42,500 nt of DNA from Candidatus Schekmanbacteria bacterium (GTDB lineage Bacteria > Schekmanbacteria > GWA2-38-11 > J061). Below the pieces are notes generated by a model. The model was not told the DNA's origin. It did not search any database and worked only from the letters and a program-made list of their open reading frames with translations. The DNA is taken from assembly GCA_016219965.1 (NCBI GenBank), contig JACRJM010000017.1, positions 1 to 42,500 of the forward strand, in the 5' to 3' direction. The position numbers and the translations under genes are program-made. This document shows positions 8,852 through 15,918 of the stretch, one piece after another. Position 1 is the stretch's first letter; each line of letters opens with the position of its first letter.

Positions 8852-10456
8852 TCAGAGCTTTAATTGAACCCCTGTATCTCCAATATCTGAAAACTTAATG
8901 CTGCTGAATGCACTTACCACTCCTGCCAATTCATTAAATATGGCCGGTGCTGAAAGCTTTTTTCCGTCTCCACCAAGCTTATTAATCATGTCCTGAAATA
9001 TCTCGCTATGGCTTTTTACACTTTCCTTCCGCTTGATTGCTGATTTTATTTTCTGCACGCGACCTGCATAATTCGTAAAAGTCCCGTCAGCCTCGGCATA
9101 TGATGCTGAAGGGAATACAATCTGAGCCGGCATATCAGAAAGCGGCACAAACATTGAATGGACTATAATTGCATCAACATTCTTAAGCGCATCACGGAGC
9201 GGCTGAGATGTTGCACCGTCCCGGAGTATTTCAGGCGACATCAGATAAAGGGCCTTAATCCCGTTCTTATTTATAATATCTGCGACCCTCTCAGGAGTCA
9301 TCTTCCCATCGTCAGCCTTTATTCCAATCAGTCCCGCGCCAACAGTATTGGGGTTAGGATCAATACGGCGTAAGACCTTGTCCTCCATTACTGAAGCGTT
9401 GTTAACGCCATCCGTTTCTCCGAGGCTGATGTGCGGAGTTCTAATGACTTCAGAAAAAAACTTCTTAAAAAGATATAGGTCTTCGTTTGTCCCTTTTGGA
9501 GAGGCTATTGCCAGTATCTTGTCATTGCCATATTTTGAGGCAATGTCTTTAAGCTTTTGAGCCCCTTTTTCAACTGCGCTCTCATAAGATATTTCCTGAA
9601 AACCACTGCCGGATTTTTCAAGCGCCTGATAGAGCCTTCCTTCGTCGTTTATAAGTTTATAGGACATCCGCCCTTTGTCGCATATCCAGCTTTTATTGAC
9701 ATCTGCATTGTACCTTGGCCTTAACCTCTGGACTAAGCCGTTCTTTGATTCTACATATATATTGCACCCTGTACTGCATGTAGGACATACAGAAGGTGTT
9801 GTGTTTAAGAACCATACCCTGCACTTGAATCTAAAATCCTTGCTCGTAATCGCGCCTACCGGACATATATCAACAAGGTTTCCTGCATAGGGGTTGTCAA
9901 CTACTGCATCATAAAAAGTCCCGATCTCAGTGCGGTTGCCGCGGTTTGAAAATCCAAATTCGTTTGAGCCTGTAACATCCTCACAGAATCTTACACATCT
10001 AGAGCAAAGGACGCATCTTTCAGTGTCGAGCACAATCATGTCGCCAAGCCTCAAAACTTTCCTTTTTTTGACTTTATCATTTAACGGAATGCGGGAATCA
10101 TAAAGGCCGTAACGCATGTAATAATCCTGAAGGAAACATTCCCCAGCCTGATCGCATATGGGGCAGTCTATCGGATGATTGAGAAGGAGAAACTCCAGTA
10201 CTCCCCTTACGGCCTTTACCACCTTGGGGCTCTTTGTATAAACAACCATCCCGTCAGCTGCAACCGTTGCACATGAAATGGCAAGTTTCGGCATCTTCTC
10301 GACCTCAACCTGACACATCCTGCAGTTACCAGCCCAGCGCAGATCCTTGTGATAACAGAAGCGTGGTATCTCTATACCGATCCTGTCAGCAACCTGCAAT
10401 ATGCTTTCGCCGGTCTCAAACTCAGCTTCTATTCCATCTATTGTTATCTTAGGCAT
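8852..10456 (-). CDS. nuoG: NADH-quinone oxidoreductase subunit G, short form retaining the N7 site
   Basis: A 534-aa protein, clearly shorter than typical NuoG (about 670-900 aa). All N-terminal metal sites are intact: [2Fe-2S] N1b (Cys34/45/48/62), N5 with its histidine ligand (His94, Cys98/101/107), and N4 (Cys148/151/154 and Cys198). It also has the extra motif Cys224/227/231/259, which corresponds to the N7 site seen in Escherichia coli and Thermus but lost from mitochondria. The rest is a reduced molybdopterin-oxidoreductase-like fold; no molybdenum ligand is evident. The shortening falls in this C-terminal fold. It carries electrons from NuoF towards NuoI. The gene lies 23 nt after nuoF. 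Confidence 0.92.
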   Translation of the reverse strand: MPKITIDGIEAEFETGESILQVADRIGIEIPRFCYHKDLRWAGNCRMCQVEVEKMPKLAISCATVAADGMVVYTKSPKVVKAVRGVLEFLLLNHPIDCPICDQAGECFLQDYYMRYGLYDSRIPLNDKVKKRKVLRLGDMIVLDTERCVLCSRCVRFCEDVTGSNEFGFSNRGNRTEIGTFYDAVVDNPYAGNLVDICPVGAITSKDFRFKCRVWFLNTTPSVCPTCSTGCNIYVESKNGLVQRLRPRYNADVNKSWICDKGRMSYKLINDEGRLYQALEKSGSGFQEISYESAVEKGAQKLKDIASKYGNDKILAIASPKGTNEDLYLFKKFFSEVIRTPHISLGETDGVNNASVMEDKVLRRIDPNPNTVGAGLIGIKADDGKMTPERVADIINKNGIKALYLMSPEILRDGATSQPLRDALKNVDAIIVHSMFVPLSDMPAQIVFPSASYAEADGTFTNYAGRVQKIKSAIKRKESVKSHSEIFQDMINKLGGDGKKLSAPAIFNELAGVVSAFSSIKFSDIGDTGVQLKL

Positions 10457-10479
10457 TGCATCATAACCCTAATTTTGCC

Positions 10480-11754
10480 CTAATGTTTTTCCTTAACATC
10501 ACATTTGCCGTTCTTTATATGGTACTCAAACTCATGTCTGTATTTATTCAGGAATCCTACAACAGGCATGGCAGCAGCATCGCCGAGCGGGCAGACTGTC
10601 TTCCCCATTATGTTGTCGCAGATTTCATAGAGGAGGTCTATGTCAGAAAGCTTTCCCTCGCCATTCATTATTTTTTGAAGAATCCTATACATCCATGCAG
10701 TACCTTCGCGGCAGGGTGTACACTGCCCGCACGATTCATGCGCATAGAAATGGGCAAGCACTGTTATTGCCTCTACCATGCAGTCTGTTTCATCAAAGAC
10801 AATGACTGCCCCAGAGCCTAACATTGAACCTGCTGCTGCAATGGATTCATAATCAAGGTTTACTTTTTCTATTTCTTCGGCAGGGAGTACAGGCGTTGAA
10901 GAACCTCCGGGGATTACAGCTTTCAGTTTCTTCCCGTCTTTTACACCGCCGCAGTATTCATCCAGAAATTTTTTAAAAGGATAGCCTAAATCTACTTCAT
11001 ATACTCCGGGTTTGTTTACCTTCCCGCAGACGCTGAAAAGTTTTGTGCCCGTGCTTTTTTCAGTCCCTATCTTTGCATATGCAGCGCCGCCGTTTAAAAT
11101 TATCCACGGCACAGCCGCCAATGTTTCCACATTATTTATTACCGTAGGACAGCCAAAAGCACCAACGACCGCAGGGAAAGGAGGCTTAAGACGCGGATAT
11201 CCTCGCTTTCCTTCAAGTGACTCAAGAAGCGAAGTCTCTTCACCGCAGACATATGCACCTGCTCCTCTGTGAACGACTATATCAATATCAACTCCATCGC
11301 GTCCAAGGACATTACTGCCAAGAAAGCCCTTTGCTTTTGCCTCTTCTATGGCTTTCTCGAGCATCATTGCTCCCTTGTAAAACTCCCCTCTTATATATAT
11401 GTATGCTGTTTTTACTTTCAGGGCATAGCTTGACACTGCAATGCCTTCGACAAGAAGATGAGGGTCTCTTTCAATGATGAATCTATCTTTGAATGTTCCC
11501 GGCTCTCCTTCATCTGCATTGCATACAAGGTATATGGGCTTTTTAGTGTCCTTCGGGATGAAACTCCATTTAAGACCTGCAGGGAATCCTGCACCGCCGC
11601 GGCCTCTGATGCCTGCTTTCTTCACTTCATCAGTAATTGCCGCAGGCTCCATAGTCAATGCTTTTTCAAGAGCCTTGTATCCGCCCCGTGAAATATAGGC
11701 ATCTATATTCGGCTGGTCCTCAAAGTCAGCATTTTTTAAAATTATCTTTTCCAT
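10480..11754 (-). CDS. nuoF: NADH-quinone oxidoreductase subunit F (NADH and FMN site)
   Basis: A 424-aa protein of standard length. The FMN/NADH glycine-rich motif GRGGAGFPAG is at 51-60, and the second nucleotide-binding block GAGAYVCGEETSL is near 164-176. The [4Fe-4S] N3 ligands are Cys342/345/348 (ESCGQCTPCREG) and Cys388. NuoF oxidises NADH and starts the electron chain. Its usual partner NuoE (cluster N1a) is not encoded next to it. The start codon lies 3 nt after the nuoCD stop, and the AGG of its ribosome-binding site lies within the end of nuoCD, so translation is probably coupled. Confidence 0.95.
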   Translation of the reverse strand: MEKIILKNADFEDQPNIDAYISRGGYKALEKALTMEPAAITDEVKKAGIRGRGGAGFPAGLKWSFIPKDTKKPIYLVCNADEGEPGTFKDRFIIERDPHLLVEGIAVSSYALKVKTAYIYIRGEFYKGAMMLEKAIEEAKAKGFLGSNVLGRDGVDIDIVVHRGAGAYVCGEETSLLESLEGKRGYPRLKPPFPAVVGAFGCPTVINNVETLAAVPWIILNGGAAYAKIGTEKSTGTKLFSVCGKVNKPGVYEVDLGYPFKKFLDEYCGGVKDGKKLKAVIPGGSSTPVLPAEEIEKVNLDYESIAAAGSMLGSGAVIVFDETDCMVEAITVLAHFYAHESCGQCTPCREGTAWMYRILQKIMNGEGKLSDIDLLYEICDNIMGKTVCPLGDAAAMPVVGFLNKYRHEFEYHIKNGKCDVKEKH

Positions 11755-11757
11755 TAT

Positions 11758-13446
11758 TTACCTGTCAAGTTCTCCGGCTATAATATTCAAACTCCCTAGT
11801 ACAGCAATAAGGTCTGAAATCATTTTCCCCTTAAGCATTTCAGGAAATGCCTGGAATATTGCAAAACATGGAGGTCTCACCTTGACCCTGTAGGGATTTT
11901 TCGTCCCATCGCTTATCATGTAAAAACCAAGCTCTCCGTTTGCCGCCTCGGTAAAAGAATATATTTCACCGGGCGCTGGCTGAATGCCGTGCATTACAAG
12001 TTTGAAGTGATTCATGAGCGATTCGATATTGGAATAAGTCTCTTCCTTCGGAGGAAGTTCTACCCTCTTGTCTCCTGAGTTTACCGACCCTGAAGGGAGT
12101 GTTTGAAGCGCCTGCTTGATAATCTTAGCGCTCTGTTTTATCTCCTCGATGCGGACAATATACCGGTCGTATGTGTCTCCGTTCTTTCCGACCGGCACTT
12201 CGAAATCAAATTTCTCATAGCCATAATAAGGATGGTCTTTCCTCACATCATAATCAACTCCGCTCGCTCTCAGGCATGGTCCTGTCCATCCATACTCAAT
12301 CGCATCTTCCCTGCTCATCACGCCCACACCCCTTGTACGTTTATGGAAGATAACATTCTTATTATTGAGCTTTTCAACGAAATCCATGAATTTATCAACT
12401 TCGCTTAATATGGTTTTACAGCGGGGGAGAAAATCCTGCGGTACATCAGCCGCGAGGCCTCCGATTCTCACATAATTGGTCGTAAGCCTTGAACCGCAGC
12501 ATGATTCTATCAAACCATAGATGTCTTCCCTTGGTTTGAAGAAATACCAGAAATTTGTGAGGGCTCCGAGGTCAACAAGATTTGCCCCAAGACAGACCAT
12601 GTGATCCATCATCCTTGAAAACTCCGAAAGGATTACCCTGATGCTGATTGCCCGCGGTGTGACCTCAACCCCCATGAGCTTTTCAATAGCCATAGCATAA
12701 CCCACATTGTTCATGAAAGATGAGCAGTAGTTCAATCTGTCCGTGTATGGAATTGCAGTGTGATAGGTATGAGTCTCGCACATCTTCTCGAAACAGCGGT
12801 GTAAATATCCTATCTCGGCCTCTGCGTCTTCTATTATTTCACCGTTAAGAAGGGTCTGTATCCTCAAAGTACCATGCATGGCAGGGTGAGAAGGACCGAT
12901 ATTTACTACATACCTGTCTTCGCCGACCTTCTTAAATTCTTCTTTTAAGTATTCCCTTATCTGTGTGCATTTTGTCCTTTTCCCTGCATCATGGTCTTTT
13001 CGCAGGGCATGTCCTTCGAAGTGTTCATGGCAGAGGATTCTTACGTGGTTTGGATGCCCTTTAAATTGTATGCCGAACATGTCATAGGCTTCCCTCTCAA
13101 ACCAGTTGGCTCCCTTCCAGATTCCTGTAACTGAGCTAACGACTGCATCCTCTTCCATCAAAGGCACTTTGATCCTCACCCTCTGTTTTTTACTTAGAGA
13201 ATAAAGATGGTAAACAGCATCAAAGCGTTCTTCCCTCTTCCCAAGGTAATCTACTCCGCAGACATCGACTAACATTTTATAGTCAAGGGCAGGGTCATTC
13301 TTAAGTGTATCGCATACAGGGAGAAGGTCAGCGCGGTTTATGGTTATGGCGAGGTTGCCGCAGTCATCCCTGATATCTATTATAGCATCAGGGTGCTTCA
13401 CCATTAAGACTTTTACAGTAGATTTATCTTCAATATTGTTTGGCAT
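11758..13446 (-). CDS. nuoCD: NADH-quinone oxidoreductase fused subunits C and D
   Basis: A 562-aa fusion. Residues 1 to about 165 are NuoC (30-kDa subunit), with the signature FEREAYDMFGIQFKGHP near 116-132. Residues from about 176 are NuoD (49-kDa subunit), with NIGPSHPAMHG (182-192) whose histidines line the quinone site, HRCFEKM (216-222), and a C-terminal GELDR. C-D fusions are known in Escherichia coli and several other lineages. Arg217 in GYLHR aligns with NDUFS2 Arg85, the residue dimethylated by NDUFAF7, whose homologue is encoded in the same run. The NuoD usual Gly after that Arg is Cys here. The gene starts 2 nt after nuoB. Confidence 0.95.
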   Translation of the reverse strand: MPNNIEDKSTVKVLMVKHPDAIIDIRDDCGNLAITINRADLLPVCDTLKNDPALDYKMLVDVCGVDYLGKREERFDAVYHLYSLSKKQRVRIKVPLMEEDAVVSSVTGIWKGANWFEREAYDMFGIQFKGHPNHVRILCHEHFEGHALRKDHDAGKRTKCTQIREYLKEEFKKVGEDRYVVNIGPSHPAMHGTLRIQTLLNGEIIEDAEAEIGYLHRCFEKMCETHTYHTAIPYTDRLNYCSSFMNNVGYAMAIEKLMGVEVTPRAISIRVILSEFSRMMDHMVCLGANLVDLGALTNFWYFFKPREDIYGLIESCCGSRLTTNYVRIGGLAADVPQDFLPRCKTILSEVDKFMDFVEKLNNKNVIFHKRTRGVGVMSREDAIEYGWTGPCLRASGVDYDVRKDHPYYGYEKFDFEVPVGKNGDTYDRYIVRIEEIKQSAKIIKQALQTLPSGSVNSGDKRVELPPKEETYSNIESLMNHFKLVMHGIQPAPGEIYSFTEAANGELGFYMISDGTKNPYRVKVRPPCFAIFQAFPEMLKGKMISDLIAVLGSLNIIAGELDR

Positions 13447-13448
13447 TA

Positions 13449-13931
13449 TTATCTGGATTTTCTCTTCACTGAGCTTTTTTCAACAATCTTCTGGATCATC
13501 ATAACGCCGTTTATAAGGTTCTCCGGTGTCGGCGGACAACCTGCAACAAAAACATCAACAGGGATTATCTCTTCAATCCCCTGCACAACATGGTAAGCCC
13601 TGTAAAAACCTCCTGAACAAGCACATGCACCCATTGAAAGAACCCATTTAGGCTCTGGCATCTGGTCGTATATCTTTTTTAACACCGGCGCCATTTTGTC
13701 GGTTATGGTCCCTGCAACAAGGAGAAGGTCTGCCTGACGCGGAGAAAATCTCACAACCTCGGCACCAAACCTTGCGAGGTCATAATGAGATGATACTACC
13801 GACATGAACTCAATGGCACAGCATGCCGTACCAAAGGGCATGGGCCATAGAGAACCCTTCCTCGCCCAGTTGACGAGGGCATCAACTTTCGTGGTCAGCC
13901 AATCACCTGGAATATATTCTTCTATACCCAT
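13449..13931 (-). CDS. nuoB: NADH-quinone oxidoreductase subunit B (cluster N2)
   Basis: A 160-aa protein of normal length. Ligands of the terminal [4Fe-4S] cluster N2 are visible: the adjacent pair Cys37-Cys38 in FGTACCAIE, a Cys in [10 protein letters not shown] (Cys103), and Cys132 in [10 protein letters not shown]2 reduces ubiquinone or menaquinone at the NuoB-NuoD interface. It is the first gene of this nuo run. nuoA, which normally precedes nuoB, is absent; the next gene upstream is a signalling gene. The ATG has no visible Shine-Dalgarno sequence and sits only about 12 nt from a candidate -10 box. Confidence 0.96.
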   Translation of the reverse strand: MGIEEYIPGDWLTTKVDALVNWARKGSLWPMPFGTACCAIEFMSVVSSHYDLARFGAEVVRFSPRQADLLLVAGTITDKMAPVLKKIYDQMPEPKWVLSMGACACSGGFYRAYHVVQGIEEIIPVDVFVAGCPPTPENLINGVMMIQKIVEKSSVKRKSR

Positions 13932-13943
13932 AATAAGTGCGCT

Positions 13944-13972
13944 TTATTAAATGAATTGAAGTCATTTGGCAA
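13944..13972 (-). promoter_or_regulatory. Candidate promoter of the nuo run, giving a very short leader
   Basis: Minus strand: -35 TTGCCA (13972-13967), 17-nt spacer, -10 TAATAA (13949-13944). The predicted start of transcription is only about 5-8 nt before the nuoB ATG, which would make a nearly leaderless mRNA; this fits the missing Shine-Dalgarno sequence. Pattern match only. Confidence 0.4.
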
Positions 13973-14075
13973 GAAAAAATTGATGGGAGATTAGTACACT
14001 GGAACGCGCTTGTTATTAAAAATATTTTTTAAAAAGAAAACGTATTTACATTTGTCCCTGAAACAGATGGATTTT

Positions 14076-15839
14076 TTATGAGCTCACGACTTCCCCGACT
14101 ATTTCCAGAGCTTTTTTTATTCCAATGGGCATTGGCAGTGAAGCTGCAAATCCGAATTTTTTATAATCACTCATAACAGGACTATCAGCATGTTTGCTTA
14201 TAACAATAGCTTTAACTTTCGGGTCTATTTCGCGAAGTATTTCCAGCACAACGTCGCCAACCTGTCCCTGCTTCATCATTAAGGTTAATAAGACTGCATC
14301 AAATGGCCTGCTTGTGATTAAAGCTTTACTGTACAAATGGATTGCCTCAGACTTGTCCTGTGTATAAACTATTTCATATCCTTCTTTCTTCAAAGATTCA
14401 TCGTATAATTCCAGCATTGGCGATTGTTCGTGCAGCACAAGCAGTTTTTTCTGCAAATGGTTATTTGCCGGAGCAGATTTTCTTTCTGTACTTAGCTCCA
14501 TTCCGTTTATTGCTTCTTTCTTACAGGGAAGGTATATAAAAAATGTTGATCCTTTCCCTTTTCTTGATTCTACACTCATATAACCGTTGTGCTTCTTTAC
14601 TATAAAACGGCAAGCCGCAAGTCCAAGTCCTATACCTTTTGCCTGCTTCATCTCTCCATATTTTAAATAGGGAATGAAAATTTCTGAGAGGTCTTGAGCT
14701 GATATTCCAACGCCGTTGTCCTTTATCGAGACTTCAACATATTCCCCCTTGGCCGCACCAAGCTCATTTGTTTCTTCAAGAGTAACATTCCTTGCTCTTA
14801 TATTAAGATTTCCTCCGCCTGGCATGGCTTCCCGTGCATTGGTAATTAAATTGCTTAAGACCGTAGTTATTTTTTCCCGCTCAATTTCAACAGGACATTT
14901 CTCCAATGAGAAATCAAAATTATAAACAATATTTGAATCCTTAAGCAAAACGGTCGCTGTTTCTTCTATCACATTTATCATTTCTTGTTTTAAAGACATT
15001 TTCACTGCCGGAGGTCGTTCGTCAATGATGGAAACTAAGTTCTCGCTTAATTTTTTTATAAATTCGCAAATTGTTTTTGTTTGTCCCAGGTTCGTTGTGA
15101 GCTTCCCGCAGTCACCGCATTTATTCTCCATGTCCCTGAGATTGTTAAGCAGCAGAGTTGTCATATTGTCAAAATCATAGACAACCCCTGTCGCAATAGT
15201 AGTCAGTATTTTTATTTGCTCCTCTTTACCTGGCTCATTTTTAGAATCATTTTTTGAACTCTTATCACTAACAGCCAGCATAAAATGTATTTCCCCGGTT
15301 TCTTTTTCTTCTATAGCTATACCGGTTATTTCGGCATCTAATGAAGTCTTGTTGGCATCAAGAAGTTTCACCTGACAGGTAGCTCTTGTTTTATTTTTAT
15401 ACAAAGTTTTTAAAAAAACATTAAATGCCGGAAGGCTATCAGGGTTCACAAATAACTGGAAACGCCTTTTGATGAATTTTTGTTTATTAGTCTTAAACAT
15501 TGAACATCCAAAAGTGTTTGCATCAATTATAGTTCCGAATTTATCTAATGTGAAAAGCCCCTGTGGTGCAAGAAAGTAAAGCTCTGAATATTTTTCCGAC
15601 AGACTCTCAAACTTATTTTTTGTCTTCTCTAATTCTTCGTTTTGCAACTCCAGTTCAATCTGGTGTACCTGCAGCTCACGAATCACGGCGTCTTGATCAG
15701 GCTCGATTACTCCGGCTTTTGTTTTTTGTTTAATTTCAGGAGGAAGTTCAGGTTCATTACGCCGTTTCTTCTTTAATAAAAGGCTTATCTCTGCTTTTTG
15801 TTTAAGGTCATTTAATCCTTTTTTAGATGATTTTTCCAT
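14076..15839 (-). CDS. Degenerate PAS hybrid histidine kinase lacking both phosphoacceptors
   Basis: A 587-aa protein without membrane segments. Parts: Lys-rich head, coiled coil about 50-85 (RELQVHQIELELQNEELEK), PAS domain about 86-190, HisKA-like helices from about 205, HATPase about 284-440, and a receiver-like domain about 464-587. The ATPase looks intact (N box NLITNAREAMPGG, DNGVGIS, KGIGLGLA). The phosphoacceptor histidine is replaced: the H box reads GVVYDFDN with Tyr221. The receiver is also degraded: acidic pair is His-Glu (470-471), the phospho-Asp position is Thr519 (AVLLTLMM), and the conserved Lys is Leu568 (ASLPMP). It may therefore be an ATP-binding scaffold or a partner that heterodimerises with an intact kinase. 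It lies 79 nt downstream of the CheB-CheR-PAS gene and is probably co-transcribed. Confidence 0.85.
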   Translation of the reverse strand: MEKSSKKGLNDLKQKAEISLLLKKKRRNEPELPPEIKQKTKAGVIEPDQDAVIRELQVHQIELELQNEELEKTKNKFESLSEKYSELYFLAPQGLFTLDKFGTIIDANTFGCSMFKTNKQKFIKRRFQLFVNPDSLPAFNVFLKTLYKNKTRATCQVKLLDANKTSLDAEITGIAIEEKETGEIHFMLAVSDKSSKNDSKNEPGKEEQIKILTTIATGVVYDFDNMTTLLLNNLRDMENKCGDCGKLTTNLGQTKTICEFIKKLSENLVSIIDERPPAVKMSLKQEMINVIEETATVLLKDSNIVYNFDFSLEKCPVEIEREKITTVLSNLITNAREAMPGGGNLNIRARNVTLEETNELGAAKGEYVEVSIKDNGVGISAQDLSEIFIPYLKYGEMKQAKGIGLGLAACRFIVKKHNGYMSVESRKGKGSTFFIYLPCKKEAINGMELSTERKSAPANNHLQKKLLVLHEQSPMLELYDESLKKEGYEIVYTQDKSEAIHLYSKALITSRPFDAVLLTLMMKQGQVGDVVLEILREIDPKVKAIVISKHADSPVMSDYKKFGFAASLPMPIGIKKALEIVGEVVSS

Positions 15840-15918
15840 TGTCTATCCCTCAGCCAAAATCATTTAACTTGTCAATTGTTGTTATTTTGATGCAAAGCTT
15901 TACAAAAAAATTGTCTTC

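Noticed and set aside
11758-13446. Possible frameshift or assembly error joining nuoC and nuoD
   Set aside because: The linker between the two domains is continuous and of normal length, and NuoCD fusions are known in other bacteria.
14133-14148. Sigma-54 like pattern (TGGCA with GG-N10-GC spacing) on the plus strand
   Set aside because: It lies inside the pseudo-kinase gene, antisense to it, with no plus-strand gene downstream and only CTGC at the -12 element. Probably chance.
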